Shown one piece after another: positions 38,483 through 47,441 of a stretch of DNA of 64,000 bases. The DNA is from Geothrix paludis (GTDB taxonomy: Bacteria; Acidobacteriota; Holophagae; Holophagales; Holophagaceae), in the NCBI RefSeq assembly GCF_022808815.1, contig NZ_JAKZLC010000004.1, positions 396,536 through 460,535 of the forward strand. Reading direction: 5' to 3'. Position 1 is the first letter of the stretch, and each line of letters starts with the position of its first letter. The notes beneath the pieces were generated by a model. That model searched no databases and had not been told where the DNA came from. It saw only the letters and a program-made list of their open reading frames with translations. The translations under genes and the position numbers were made by a program.

Positions 38483-39334
38483 TCAGGGTTGCGGGTAGGC
38501 GGCGGCCATCTTCTCCGCCTGCCGCAGGTTCTCCTGCAGCACCGGGTCGCCCGGCCGCAGGGCCAGGGCGGCCTTGAAGTCGTCCCGGCTGGCGGCGTAC
38601 TGCTTCAGGTTGAACCGGGCGATCCCGCGGTTGAACAGGGCCTCCATTTGCCCCGGCTCCAGCTTCAGGGCCCGGTCGAAGGCGGCCTGGGCGTCGGCCC
38701 AGGCTTTGTGCTGCAGGGCGGCGCGCCCCAGATTGTTCCAGGCGGAGGCGGCCTTGGGGTTGGCCTGGACCGCCTGCTTGAGTACCGCGGTCGCCTCGTC
38801 GAAGCGCCCCAGGTGGGAGAGAGCCTCGCCCTTCGAGCCCAGGGCCTCGGGATCGGTGGGCTTCCGGGCCAGGATGGCCCCGGAGTAGGCCAGGAGGGCC
38901 TTCCAATCCCCGGCCAGCCGGGCTTCCACACAGGCGTTGGCGTAGCCCTCGGGCTGGCCCAGCCGGCCGTTCTCCGCGTGGGCCGCCATGGCCTCCTTGT
39001 GGCGCCCGAGCTGGCTGAGGGCCTGGGCCCGGTAGAGCCGGTACGTGCCCAGGCGGGGCTTCCCGCGGCCCTCGATCTGGGGCGTGAGGGCCTTGCAGGC
39101 GTCCGCCAGGCGGGCCCAGCGCTGGCTCCGGTTCAGGGCCTGGAGCCAGTACTCGTAGTACTGCCGCCGGACCTTGGGCGAGGCCTTCTCGAACCAGTCC
39201 GCGACTCCCGGCCAGTCGTCGGCCTGGATCAACGCCTCCAGGGCGGGTGGAAGTCCCTGGGTGCCCACCTCGAGGACCTGGGCCTGGACAGCCGGGGGCT
39301 TGGGCGGGGGGACCGCGGCGACGGGCATCAGCAT
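38483..39334 (-). CDS. TPR repeat protein
   Basis: A 283-residue protein with at least three tetratricopeptide repeats in the C-terminal half, for example the ASAWNNLGRAALQHKAWADA and EALFNRGIARFNLKQYAASR units. The N-terminus has a Pro/Ala-rich stretch after MLMPV that could be a weak membrane or export segment. It begins 7 bp after the lon stop, so it is probably co-transcribed with lon. The partner protein is unknown. Confidence 0.8.
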   Translation of the reverse strand: MLMPVAAVPPPKPPAVQAQVLEVGTQGLPPALEALIQADDWPGVADWFEKASPKVRRQYYEYWLQALNRSQRWARLADACKALTPQIEGRGKPRLGTYRLYRAQALSQLGRHKEAMAAHAENGRLGQPEGYANACVEARLAGDWKALLAYSGAILARKPTDPEALGSKGEALSHLGRFDEATAVLKQAVQANPKAASAWNNLGRAALQHKAWADAQAAFDRALKLEPGQMEALFNRGIARFNLKQYAASRDDFKAALALRPGDPVLQENLRQAEKMAAAYPQP

Positions 39335-39341
39335 GGGGACC

Positions 39342-41765
39342 TCAGCGGGAGGGGCGGGCCTTGGCGGCGGGCTTGGATTTTGATACCACAGCCTCCGGTC
39401 TTTTCCAACCCACCAGGGCCTGCTCGAAGACCTCTTCCACGTGCATCACGGGGTGGAAGTGCAGCTGGCCCCGCAGCTCGGGATCGATCTCCTCCAGATC
39501 CTTCTGGTTCGCGTGGGGGATGAGGATGTCCTTGATGCCCAGCCGGAGGGCCGCCAGGGCCTTCTCCTTGAGGCCGCCGATGGCCAGGGCCTCGCCGCGC
39601 AGGTCGATCTCGCCGGTCATGGCCAGGGTGTTCTTCACGGGGATGTCCTTGAGCACGGACAGCAGCACGGTGGCGATGGCCAGGCCCGCGCTGGGGCCGT
39701 CCTTGGGGATGGCGCCCTCGGGGAAGTGGATGTGGAGATCCTGCTTCTGGAAGACCTCGGGGTCGATCTGGAACGCCTCGCCCCGGCTGCGGATGTAGCT
39801 CAGGGCTGCCTGGGCGCTCTCCTTCATCACGTCGCCCAGCTGGCCCGTGAGCGTGAGCAGGCCCTTGCCCGGCATCTTCAGGGCCTCGACGAACAGCACG
39901 TCGCCGCCCACGGAGGTCCAGGCCAGGCCGGTCACGACGCCCACCCGGGGCGCCTTCAGCCGCTCGTCCTGGAGGAGCTTCACGGGGCCCAGCAGCTCGT
40001 GGATGGCGTCGTCCGTGAGCACGAGCTTCTTCTTCAGCGCGTTCTCGGCCACCCGGCGCGCTACTTTGCGGCAGACGGCGCCGATCTCGCGCTCCAGCTG
40101 GCGCAGCCCCGCCTCACGGGTGTAGCCCGTGATGATGGCCTTCAGGGCCTTCTTCGAGATGGAGAGCTGCTGGCGCGTGATCCCGTGCTTCTCCAGCTGC
40201 TTGGGGATCAGGTGCCGCTCGGCGATGCCCAGCTTCTCCTCCAGCGTGTAGCTGTTGAGGTAGATGATCTCCATGCGGTCCTTGAAGGCCGGGTGGATGG
40301 GCTCCAGCTCGTTGGCGTTGGCCAGGAAGAGCACCTGGCTCAGGTCGAGCGGCACGTTCAGGTAGTGGTCGCGGAAGGTGTGGTTCTGCTCGGGGTCCAG
40401 CACCTCCAGCAGGGCCGCGCTGGGGTCGCCGCGCATGTCGCGGCCGATCTTGTCCACCTCGTCGAGCATGATCACGGGGTTCATGCTCTTCACCTGGTGC
40501 AGGGCCTGCACGATGCGCCCGGGCATGGCGCCCACGTAGGTGCGGCGGTGGCCCCGGATCTCGCTCTCGTCGTGCACGCCGCCCAGGGAGATGCGCGAGT
40601 ACTTGCGCCCCAGGGCCCGGGCGATGGACTTGCCAAGCGAGGTCTTGCCCACGCCCGGGGGGCCCACGAAGCAGAGGATGGTGCCGCGGAGGTCGGGCTT
40701 GAGCTTGCGGACGGCCAGGAATTCCAGGATGCGGTCCTTGATCTTGGCCAGGCCGAAGTGGTCCTCGTCCAGCACCGTCTGGGCCTGCGCGAGGTCCAGG
40801 TTGTCCTCCGTGAAGGAGCCCCAGGGCAGCTCGGTCATCCACTCCAGGTAGGTCCGCGTCACGGCGGTCTCGCTGGAGTCGGGATGCATGCGCTCCAGCT
40901 TCTTGAGGTTGCGCTCGATCTCCGTGAGCGGGTCCTCGGGCACGGTCATCTTGGCCAGCTTGTCGCGGAAGGCCTGGATCTCCTCGGCCAGCTCGGAGCC
41001 TTCGCCCAGCTCCTGCTGGATGGCCTTGAGCTGCTGGCGGAGGTAGTACTCCCGCTGGCTCTTGTCCATCTCGCCACGGGCCTCCATCGTGATCTTCTGC
41101 TGGACCTCCAGCAGCTGGATCTCCCGCTGGAGCAGCTCGTTCACGCGCTTGAGGCGCAGGCCCGGGTGGGCGATCTCGAGGACCTCCTGGGTCTGCTGCA
41201 GCTTGAGGTCCAGGTTGGAGGCCACCAGGTCCGCCAGACGGCCCGGGTTGTCCAGGTTGCCCGCGATGACCAGCACCTCCTGGGGCAGGGTCTTGCCCAG
41301 GGCGACGGCCTTCTCCAGCGTCTGCTTCACGCTGCGCAGGAGGGCGTCCTGCTCCAGGTCCGGCACCTTCAGCTCGGGCTCGGCCAGGGGCTCCACCCGG
41401 GCCTTGAAGAGGGCCTCGGTCTCGGTGAAATACTCCACGCGGACCCGCTGGAGGCCCTGCACCAGGGCCCGGATGCGGCCGTCCGGCAGCTTGAGCACCC
41501 GCATGATGAGGGCCGCCGTGCCCACCTGGTACAGGTCCTCGGGCTTGGGGTTGTCCATCTCCACCTGCTTCTGGGAGAGCAGGAGGATCATGCGGTTCTC
41601 CACCAGGGCCGTGTCCACGGCGCGGATGGACTTCTCGCGGCTGACGCTGAGGGGCAGGATCACGTAGGGATAGACCACCACGTCCCGAAGGGGCAGCACC
41701 GGCAGCTCTTCCGGCAGCTTGGGCTGTTCGTCGGGAGGGGGGGGCAGGAGAACGTCGTCGGCCAC
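39342..41765 (-). CDS. lon: ATP-dependent Lon protease
   Basis: An 807-residue cytoplasmic AAA+ protease that degrades misfolded and regulatory proteins. The N-terminal substrate domain is complete, Walker A is GPPGVGKTSLGK, and the catalytic serine lies in PKDGPSAGLA. The catalytic lysine lies in LRGEALAIGGLKEK. The start is a GTG at 41765. The C-terminus has a short Lys/Ala extension. It is followed by a TPR gene 7 bp away and preceded by nrdR at 27 bp. Confidence 0.97.
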   Translation of the reverse strand: MADDVLLPPPPDEQPKLPEELPVLPLRDVVVYPYVILPLSVSREKSIRAVDTALVENRMILLLSQKQVEMDNPKPEDLYQVGTAALIMRVLKLPDGRIRALVQGLQRVRVEYFTETEALFKARVEPLAEPELKVPDLEQDALLRSVKQTLEKAVALGKTLPQEVLVIAGNLDNPGRLADLVASNLDLKLQQTQEVLEIAHPGLRLKRVNELLQREIQLLEVQQKITMEARGEMDKSQREYYLRQQLKAIQQELGEGSELAEEIQAFRDKLAKMTVPEDPLTEIERNLKKLERMHPDSSETAVTRTYLEWMTELPWGSFTEDNLDLAQAQTVLDEDHFGLAKIKDRILEFLAVRKLKPDLRGTILCFVGPPGVGKTSLGKSIARALGRKYSRISLGGVHDESEIRGHRRTYVGAMPGRIVQALHQVKSMNPVIMLDEVDKIGRDMRGDPSAALLEVLDPEQNHTFRDHYLNVPLDLSQVLFLANANELEPIHPAFKDRMEIIYLNSYTLEEKLGIAERHLIPKQLEKHGITRQQLSISKKALKAIITGYTREAGLRQLEREIGAVCRKVARRVAENALKKKLVLTDDAIHELLGPVKLLQDERLKAPRVGVVTGLAWTSVGGDVLFVEALKMPGKGLLTLTGQLGDVMKESAQAALSYIRSRGEAFQIDPEVFQKQDLHIHFPEGAIPKDGPSAGLAIATVLLSVLKDIPVKNTLAMTGEIDLRGEALAIGGLKEKALAALRLGIKDILIPHANQKDLEEIDPELRGQLHFHPVMHVEEVFEQALVGWKRPEAVVSKSKPAAKARPSR

Positions 41766-41792
41766 GGAAAAACCTCGACCCTCAGGATACCC

Positions 41793-42404
41793 CTACTTTT
41801 TCCGGACCTTCGGGGGCGGAGGCGCAGCTTCGCCGGGGAAGAGGGCCTGGGGCATGGGCTTGGGTTCTGCCGTGGGAGGCTGGGGGGCGCTGGATGAGGA
41901 GGTCGGCTTGACCGGTGTGACCGGGCCGCCCCCGTTCCGTCCGGTGGCCGCCTCCTTGTGCATGAGTCCCTCCAGGGCCTTCACGAAGTCCGGCAGGTCC
42001 TTGAAGTCGCGGTACACGCTGGCGAAGCGCACGTAGGCCACCTGGTCCAGGCCCTTCAGCTCGTCCATGACCAGCTCGCCCAGCTCCCGGCTGCGGATCT
42101 CGCGGTCCGGCCGCTCCATGAGCCGGGCGTGGATGTCGGCCACCAGCTCCTCGATGCGGGCCAGGGACACGGGCCGCTTCTGGCAAGCCAGCAGCAGGCC
42201 CTTCATGAGCTTCTGCCGGTCGAAGGGCTCCCGCCGGCCGTCCTTCTTGAGGATCACCAGGGGCACCTCCTCCACCCGCTCGTAGCTGGTGAAGCGGCGG
42301 GCGCAGGACAGGCATTCCCGGCGCCGGCGGATGGAATCGCCCTCGCGGGACTCGCGGGAGTCCACCACCTTGTCCTCGAGGTGCCCGCAGAAGGGACAGC
42401 GCAC
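41793..42404 (-). CDS. nrdR: Transcriptional repressor NrdR with extended C-terminus
   Basis: A 203-residue protein. The first 150 residues are standard NrdR: zinc ribbon (CPFCGH and CLSCARRF), then an ATP-cone starting VILKKDGRREPFDRQKL. NrdR represses ribonucleotide reductase genes according to ATP/dATP. The remaining 50 residues form a Pro/Ser/Thr-rich tail not found in E. coli NrdR (149 residues). The start is a GTG at 42404. No nrd genes lie in the window. Confidence 0.93.
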   Translation of the reverse strand: MRCPFCGHLEDKVVDSRESREGDSIRRRRECLSCARRFTSYERVEEVPLVILKKDGRREPFDRQKLMKGLLLACQKRPVSLARIEELVADIHARLMERPDREIRSRELGELVMDELKGLDQVAYVRFASVYRDFKDLPDFVKALEGLMHKEAATGRNGGGPVTPVKPTSSSSAPQPPTAEPKPMPQALFPGEAAPPPPKVRKK

Positions 42405-42423
42405 GGATGCTCCGGATCAGCGT

Positions 42424-42870
42424 CTAGACTTCGACCACCCGCGGTTCCATCACCACCTCGCAGGTCACGGAATTGGCCACGAAGCAGTACTTGTGCGCCT
42501 TCTCGAAGAGCTCCACCACCTTGGCCATGCTGGTGCCCCGGGGCACGCGGAGGGTCGGGCGCAGGTGCACCTGGGTGATGCGCGTGACCTTGTCGATGGT
42601 GTCGAGCACGGCTTCGGCGTGGTCCTCGTAGCCCACCACCTCCACCTTGGCCTTCGAACAGAGCGCCAGGAAGGTGAGCATGTGGCAGGTGGCGAGGGCC
42701 GAGCCCAGCAGATCCTCGGGGTTCCAGCGGCCGGCGTCGCCCGCGTACTCCGGGGCGCTGCTCACGGCCAGGGGATGCTTGCCGGCGGTGGTGACCGTGG
42801 CGTTGCGGGAGTAGGTGGCGTCGTGGGTGCTGCCGGTCCAGGAGAGGGTGAGGGGATAGCGGTGGGCCAT
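42424..42870 (-). CDS. OsmC/Ohr family protein
   Basis: A 148-residue protein of the OsmC fold. It shows the family pattern NPEDLLGSALATCHMLTFLALC, given here as NPEDLLGSALATCHM then FLALC. The first cysteine of the redox pair is in ATCHM and a second is further on in KYCFVANS. The spacing fits the OsmC branch that reduces organic hydroperoxides, although the second cysteine is displaced. The ATG at 42870 gives the family start. It sits 19 bp after nrdR and diverges from the CsgG-like gene. Confidence 0.85.
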   Translation of the reverse strand: MAHRYPLTLSWTGSTHDATYSRNATVTTAGKHPLAVSSAPEYAGDAGRWNPEDLLGSALATCHMLTFLALCSKAKVEVVGYEDHAEAVLDTIDKVTRITQVHLRPTLRVPRGTSMAKVVELFEKAHKYCFVANSVTCEVVMEPRVVEV

Positions 42871-42947
42871 GGGGTTCTCCTCGGAAAGCCTGCGCCCAGG
42901 ATGCCACACACCCTCCTGCTAACCTGGAACGACGTTCCGGAGCCCCC

Positions 42948-44147
42948 ATGCGCCTGCTGATCCCCGCGACCCTGGTCGCGCTGTCGCTGCCCGCCCAGGC
43001 CCAGTTCTGGAGCGAGATCGCCAACCCCAAGGTGGAGGTCACCCTGGTCCATCCGCCGGGCCTGGGCCTCAAGGTGGAGCGCCTGGCCTTCGCCCCGGCC
43101 CGGGACCTCAACTCCCGGGAGCTGGCGGACGCCCTCACGGCCGACCTGGTGCAGAGCCGCCAGGTGGAGGTGGTGGACCGGGCCCACCTGGATGCGGTGC
43201 TGAAGGAGCAGGAGCTGGGCGCCAGCGGCTACGTGGAGCCCGCCACCATCGCCAAGCTCGGCAAGCTCCTCGGCCCCAGCGTGCTGGTCATCGTGAACGT
43301 GAACCGCTCGGACCTCAGCCGCACCCAGTCCGCCAAGGAGGAGCGCAGCACCGACTACAAGACGAAGAAGGAGCTCGTCCGCCTCAAGCGCACCGCCACC
43401 GCCAGCCTGGATTTCAGCGCCACCGTGCAGGTCGTCGATCTGAGCACCGGCCGCGTCTTCGGCGCCCAGCGCCTGGAGGATGCGCCCAGCCTCAGCAACA
43501 CCTCGTACGAAGGCCTCCCCGCCTACCCCCGGGACTCCGACGTGCGCCGCATGGCCTTCGAGGCCGCCAAGGTGAAGGTGCAGCGTCTGCTCCTGGCCTG
43601 GAGCGAGGTGCGCAAGCTCACCTTCTTCGATGACGATGTCTTCGGCATGGGCCGGGCCCACGAGCGCCTCAAGGCCCAGGACGTCCGGGGCGCCCTGGAC
43701 CTGGCCCTCGGCGGGCTGGACCAGTCCCGCGAGGACAAGGGCCAGAAGCCCAAGTACTACCCCCGCGCCGAGTACAACGTGGGCATCATCCGCTTCATCC
43801 TGGGCCAGTACGACGACGCCCTGTCCCACCTGCGCGCGGCCCTGGACATGCAGCCGGACGCCAGCATCTTCCAGACGGCACTGAAGGAATGCCAGGAGGC
43901 CATCGCGCTCCAGGAGGCCCTGCGCCGGTCCGAGCGCCGGTCCGAAACCCGGAGCGAAGAGGCCGCGCGCCCCGACCGCCCGGCCCCGCGAAACGAGCCG
44001 CAGCCTGGGTCGCAGCCGGGACCCGAGGGTCCTGCCAAAGCGAGCCCCGAGGCCCGCCTCCAGAAGCTCCAGGAGCTCTACCGCAAGGGCCTGCTGGACA
44101 AGAAGGACTACGAGGCCAAGAAGGCCGAGATCCTGAAGGAGCTGTAA
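42948..44147 (+). CDS. Secreted CsgG-like protein with TPR and SHOCT-type C-terminus
   Basis: A 399-residue exported protein with a signal peptide of about 18 residues (ending AQA). Residues 35-190 look like the CsgG/GNA1162-type fold: LVQSRQVEVVDRAHLDAVLKEQ is the typical helix region and LGPSVLVIVNVNRSD a following strand. A TPR-like pair follows (AEYNVGIIRFILGQYDDALSH). An Arg/Pro-rich linker leads to a C-terminal SHOCT-like helix pair (LQELYRKGLLDKKDYEAKK). It probably sits in the periplasm or at the outer membrane. No curli genes are nearby. Confidence 0.65.
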   Translation: MRLLIPATLVALSLPAQAQFWSEIANPKVEVTLVHPPGLGLKVERLAFAPARDLNSRELADALTADLVQSRQVEVVDRAHLDAVLKEQELGASGYVEPATIAKLGKLLGPSVLVIVNVNRSDLSRTQSAKEERSTDYKTKKELVRLKRTATASLDFSATVQVVDLSTGRVFGAQRLEDAPSLSNTSYEGLPAYPRDSDVRRMAFEAAKVKVQRLLLAWSEVRKLTFFDDDVFGMGRAHERLKAQDVRGALDLALGGLDQSREDKGQKPKYYPRAEYNVGIIRFILGQYDDALSHLRAALDMQPDASIFQTALKECQEAIALQEALRRSERRSETRSEEAARPDRPAPRNEPQPGSQPGPEGPAKASPEARLQKLQELYRKGLLDKKDYEAKKAEILKEL

Positions 44148-44182
44148 CGGGGGATAATCGGGGTTCTGTCCTTCGGAGCCCC

Positions 44183-45469
44183 ATGCCCACGCCCGCCCGT
44201 CTCCACGTCGCCCACGCCCTCCACGAAGTCTTCGGGGAGAAGGGCCGGGTGCCGGACATCTGGGACCGGGACCTGGGCGAGGACGCGCACCTGGCCCAGG
44301 CCCTGCTCGGCCTCTGCCTGCGCCGCTGGGGCCGCCTCCAGGCCTGGGTGAAGCCCCAGCTGAAGGAGCCCGCCCGGGGCGTGCCCCTGGGCACCCAGGT
44401 GGCCCTGGCCATGGGCCTCGCGCAGCTGGCCTGGCTGCCCGGCGTCAGCGATCACGCGGCGGTGAACGAATCCGTGGCGTTGGCGGGGGACCGTGACCTG
44501 GGCTTCCATCCCCACAAGGGCCTGGTGAACGCCCTGCTGCGCCGGGCGGCGAAGGACCGTGCCGCCCTGGCCGCGGCGCTGGACGCCCTGCCCTCCTCCC
44601 TGGACCGGCCTCCCGCCGCGGAGCGCGCCCTGAGGGCCGCCCTGGCGCCCCACGGGGCCCTGGACCAAGTCGAGGCCCTGTGGTCCCGTCTCCAGCAGCC
44701 CCCCCGCCCCGCCTTCCGCCTCGTGCGGGGCGAGGTTCCCGAAGGCCTGGCGCCAGACCCGGAATGGCCGGGCTGCCTGCGGCTGGAAGAGGGGGCCCCC
44801 TTCCCGCGGCCCTGGCTGGAATCCGGGGCGGGCATGGTGCAGGACCGCAGCTCCCAGGCCCTGCTGGCCTACGGCTGGGATCGCCCCGTGACGCGGATCC
44901 TGGACGCCTGCGCCGCCCCGGGCGGCAAGACCACCACCCTGGCCCTGCGCCACCCCGGGGCCGCGCTCACGGCCCTGGAAGTGCACCCCCGGCGCGCGGC
45001 CCGGCTGCGGCAGACCCTCCAGCAGCGGGGCGTGACGGCCCAGGTGATCCAGGCGGACGCGGCGGAGTGGCTGGAGGCCAGCGACGCCACCTTCGACCTC
45101 ATCCTGCTCGATGCCCCCTGCTCGGGCAGTGGCACCCTCCAGAAGCACCCCGAGTGGCCCTGGCTGGCCCATGACGACCTGCCCCGCCTCACCGGGATCC
45201 AGCGCCGCCTCCTGGCCGCCGCCGCCGGGCGTCTGGCCCCGGGCGGGCTGCTGATCCATGCGGTCTGCTCCTGGCTGCCCGAGGAGGGCGTCGCCCACCG
45301 GGACTGGCTGGCGGAGGCCCGCTCCGACCTTCGCCCGGCAGAGGTCTGGCCGGCGGCCCTGGGCGTGGCCGATGGATCGGGGCGCGAGGTCACGGACCTG
45401 TTCCGCCCCCACCCCCTCCGCTGGGAGGGCGAGGGTTTCCAGGCCTTCGCCGTCCAGCGCTCGAGCTAG
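44183..45469 (+). CDS. rsmB: 16S rRNA m5C967 methyltransferase RsmB
   Basis: A 428-residue enzyme. An N-terminal NusB-like domain (to about residue 140) precedes the SAM-binding core with DACAAPGGKTT. Motif IV LLDAPCSGSGT supplies one catalytic cysteine and HAVCSWLPEEG the other. Both cysteines are present, as needed for m5C transfer. The ATG at 44183 gives the family start; the longer upstream frame is not used. It is usually linked to fmt and def, which are absent here. Confidence 0.92.
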   Translation: MPTPARLHVAHALHEVFGEKGRVPDIWDRDLGEDAHLAQALLGLCLRRWGRLQAWVKPQLKEPARGVPLGTQVALAMGLAQLAWLPGVSDHAAVNESVALAGDRDLGFHPHKGLVNALLRRAAKDRAALAAALDALPSSLDRPPAAERALRAALAPHGALDQVEALWSRLQQPPRPAFRLVRGEVPEGLAPDPEWPGCLRLEEGAPFPRPWLESGAGMVQDRSSQALLAYGWDRPVTRILDACAAPGGKTTTLALRHPGAALTALEVHPRRAARLRQTLQQRGVTAQVIQADAAEWLEASDATFDLILLDAPCSGSGTLQKHPEWPWLAHDDLPRLTGIQRRLLAAAAGRLAPGGLLIHAVCSWLPEEGVAHRDWLAEARSDLRPAEVWPAALGVADGSGREVTDLFRPHPLRWEGEGFQAFAVQRSS

Positions 45470-45497
45470 GCAGGCGGCTTCCGCGACCGGAGACCGT

Positions 45498-45713
45498 CTA
45501 CTGGCGGGCTTTCGAGACCAGCGACCGCAGCACCCAGCCGAGGTACGAGAACACATTCCCCCGGCGACGGTCCCGCCGTCTGGGATCGGGCGGGAGGACC
45601 GGGAGGTCCTCCAGGCGTCGCTCGGAGCGCCGCCGCTCCTCTTTCTGGACCAAGTGGATCGCGAGGGCGAAGAAGAGAACCACGGCGACGGCGGTGTAGG
45701 CGAAGACCTTCAT
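45498..45713 (-). CDS. Small membrane-anchored basic protein
   Basis: A 71-residue protein with an N-terminal transmembrane helix (FAYTAVAVVLFFALAIHLV) and an Arg-rich cytoplasmic tail (RRRSERR, RRRDRRR). A GGGGGAA Shine-Dalgarno-like stretch precedes the ATG. No family is recognised. It converges with rsmB and is the last backbone-like gene before the integron region. Confidence 0.55.
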   Translation of the reverse strand: MKVFAYTAVAVVLFFALAIHLVQKEERRRSERRLEDLPVLPPDPRRRDRRRGNVFSYLGWVLRSLVSKARQ

Positions 45714-45969
45714 GGGTTCCCCCGGGGGAGGTCGGGTGGCGAGGGCAGGCCAGGCCGAATGGGGTCAGGACAGGGCCCGACGGGGAGGCGGCGCCCCCGG
45801 CGCAGGGTCCAGAATCGGAGCGCGGGGACGGCGGCCTTCGGGCCGAATCCCACGCCCAAGGCCAGGGGAACCGCCGGATGGGAGAGGAGGGTCGGCATCC
45901 GAAGGATCTAGCGACACGGGCCGCCGGACCCCGGAGCGGGCCAGGGGGAACAGGGGGCTGGGCCGGACC
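45714..45969. other. GC-rich spacer at the distal end of the integron region
   Basis: This 256-bp stretch between the small membrane gene and the repeat-protein gene has no convincing reading frame. It may contain the remains of an attC site (a GAATGGGGTCAGGAC word near 45756 weakly resembles the attC left arm), but the match is too poor to call. Confidence 0.3.
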
Positions 45970-46248
45970 TCACCTGATGGCATACCAGGGGGAGGTCCCG
46001 GCGCCATCCGGGTTGCCCTGGTCGGGGTACAGCTTGCCCTTCTCGATCCTGAACCAGGGTGCGGTTCCGGCCCCATCGGGGTGGCCAACATCGGGGTACA
46101 CCTTGTCGCCGCGAACGGAGAACCAGGGCCTCGTTCCCACGCCCTCGGGATGGCCGACATCGGGGTAGAGCTTCCCGTCCCGCAGGGAGAAATAGGGCGA
46201 GGGGTTCATCCCGTAGGGATGCCCCTGGTCAGGGAACAACCTTTCCAT
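45970..46248 (-). CDS. Protein of four 23-residue tandem repeats (probable distal cassette)
   Basis: A 92-residue protein made almost wholly of four repeats. The unit pattern is [LV][FY]PDxG[HN]PxGxxxxP[WY][FY]x[LVI]R, for example LYPDVGHPEGVGTRPWFSVR. The regular aromatic/Pro/Gly content suggests a small all-beta fold. There is no signal peptide and no cysteine. It starts 21 bp from a decayed attC site (46270) in the same way as genes of intact cassettes, so it is probably the most distal gene of the array. Its own attC is no longer recognisable. Confidence 0.65.
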   Translation of the reverse strand: MERLFPDQGHPYGMNPSPYFSLRDGKLYPDVGHPEGVGTRPWFSVRGDKVYPDVGHPDGAGTAPWFRIEKGKLYPDQGNPDGAGTSPWYAIR

Positions 46249-46269
46249 GTCGAGCCTCCAGATGCTGTG

Positions 46270-46456
46270 GCCCTACGATGGGAGGTAATCGGACCGTCCG
46301 CAACCACTTGGTGGGTGGAACGGAGCCTCAAGCCGCATCAGGCGACCTGAACATCGGTTTGATGGGGCCACGGAGGGTGGCAAGCCGGGAGGACGGAACG
46401 GCGCCGGAGGGCGCGGGCCGGCGCGGCCGGAGCCCAGGTTGAGCGGAGGGTCAGGT
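46270..46456 (-). repeat. Decayed attC (cupin cassette)
   Basis: The left end GCCCTAC (46270-46276) and the following 30 bases align with the intact attC left arm. The right end reads TTGAGCGGAGGGTCAGGT (core GTCAGGT at 46450-46456). The interior is enlarged and altered, giving 187 bp, so it is probably inactive. Confidence 0.65.
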
Positions 46457-46795
46457 CTGCCGGACGATATCGACCGAGATCTCCACCGCCTGGATCGTTC
46501 CCCTGTTCTCCAGCCAGTGGGTCGTGTTCCGATCCTCCGGCCAGCCCACGCCCGGCCCATAGTCCGTGGCGACGCCGTTCCGATGGTCGGTGATCGTTCC
46601 CTGCAGGATGTAGACGGTGCCGGGTCGGTCCTTGTGATCGTGGATCGGCCCGAAGACCCCTCCGGGCTCGAGGGTCACCATGCGCATTCGAAGCTGGCGC
46701 CCCGCCATGCCCTCGATCTCGGGGCCGAGGTCGACCGAGGCGAGGTGTTTCACCGTGACGCCCTTCGTTTCGGGAGCCGTCTGTTCGTGATCCAT
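46451..46795 (-). CDS. Cupin-domain protein (cassette gene)
   Basis: A 114-residue single-domain cupin. The first cupin motif is recognisable around PGGVFGPIHDHKDRPGTVYILQG, cited here as its core HDHKDRPGTVYILQG. The second motif around GWPEDRNTTHWLENRG retains one histidine. Metal-dependent activity is possible; the substrate is unknown. The stop TGA lies in the core of the decayed attC at exactly the place where intact sites give TAA, a one-base change. It starts 26 bp from the next decayed attC, so it is an old cassette. Confidence 0.75.
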   Translation of the reverse strand: MDHEQTAPETKGVTVKHLASVDLGPEIEGMAGRQLRMRMVTLEPGGVFGPIHDHKDRPGTVYILQGTITDHRNGVATDYGPGVGWPEDRNTTHWLENRGTIQAVEISVDIVRQT

Positions 46796-46821
46796 CGTGT
46801 CCCCCTTTCTGTCATGACAGG

Positions 46822-46917
46822 ATCTGACGGATGAAGGTAACCGGACACGCTTGCATGGGGGCGACGAGCGGAAGCTTCGGCCGGCTGGATGGATGTTCCG
46901 TGCTTTTCCACCTAGGC
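46822..46917 (-). repeat. Decayed attC (GNAT cassette)
   Basis: Core ATCTGAC and the next 45 bases follow the intact attC left arm (for example GATGAAGGTAACCGGACACG). The right arm is lost except for CCTAGGC at 46911-46917. At 96 bp it is shorter than intact sites and probably inactive. Confidence 0.65.
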
Positions 46918-46926
46918 AGCGCGTGG

Positions 46927-47388
46927 CTATAGCAGCTTTCGATAGACGATAAAACCGGACCTCTCGGCCAGGCTGTCATAGAGCTTCATCGCCGCGGTGT
47001 TGGTTTCCTGGGTCTGCCAATACACGCGCTTGATTCCCGCACCCCGGGCAAATTCGTACACAGCCTGGATGAGCGCACGGCCCACGCCTTTGCCTCGTGA
47101 GGCTTCGACGGTAAACAGGTCTTGAAGGTAGCAGTTTGGAACAATCTGAATGGTGCTTCGATGAAGGAGGAAATGAACCAGGCCAAGCAATTCGCCAGAG
47201 TGTTCTGCGACCAATGCATGCATGGGTTCATAGGGGTCGAAGAACCGCGACCAGGTCATCCGGGTAATGTCTGGCGGTAACGCCGTGTGCCCTGCTCGGC
47301 CATAGAAGGCGTTGTATCCATCCCAGAGTGCCAACCAGGCATCGAAATCACCCTTCTCAACAGCTCTCACCCGAATGGGATCGGTCAA
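46927..47388 (-). CDS. GNAT family N-acetyltransferase (cassette gene)
   Basis: A 153-residue acetyltransferase. The acetyl-CoA loop lies in EASRGKGVGRALIQAVYEFA (Q/RxxGxG/A motif RGKGVG). The C-terminal YWQTQETNTAAMKLYDSLAE pattern is typical of the family. The substrate is unknown; amino acids, polyamines or small amines are usual. The start is a TTG at 47388 (TTG ACC GAT). Flanking decayed attC sites show that it is one of the oldest cassettes. GNAT genes are frequent integron cargo. Confidence 0.85.
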   Translation of the reverse strand: MTDPIRVRAVEKGDFDAWLALWDGYNAFYGRAGHTALPPDITRMTWSRFFDPYEPMHALVAEHSGELLGLVHFLLHRSTIQIVPNCYLQDLFTVEASRGKGVGRALIQAVYEFARGAGIKRVYWQTQETNTAAMKLYDSLAERSGFIVYRKLL

Positions 47389-47441
47389 CGGCGCTCCCGT
47401 GATTCAGGAATGCGGCACGCATTCCTACCCATCATGCAGCG

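Noticed and set aside
45710-45898. 62-codon minus-strand frame upstream of the small membrane gene
   Set aside because: Pro/Arg-rich, overlaps the start of a better gene, no Shine-Dalgarno and no recognisable pattern.
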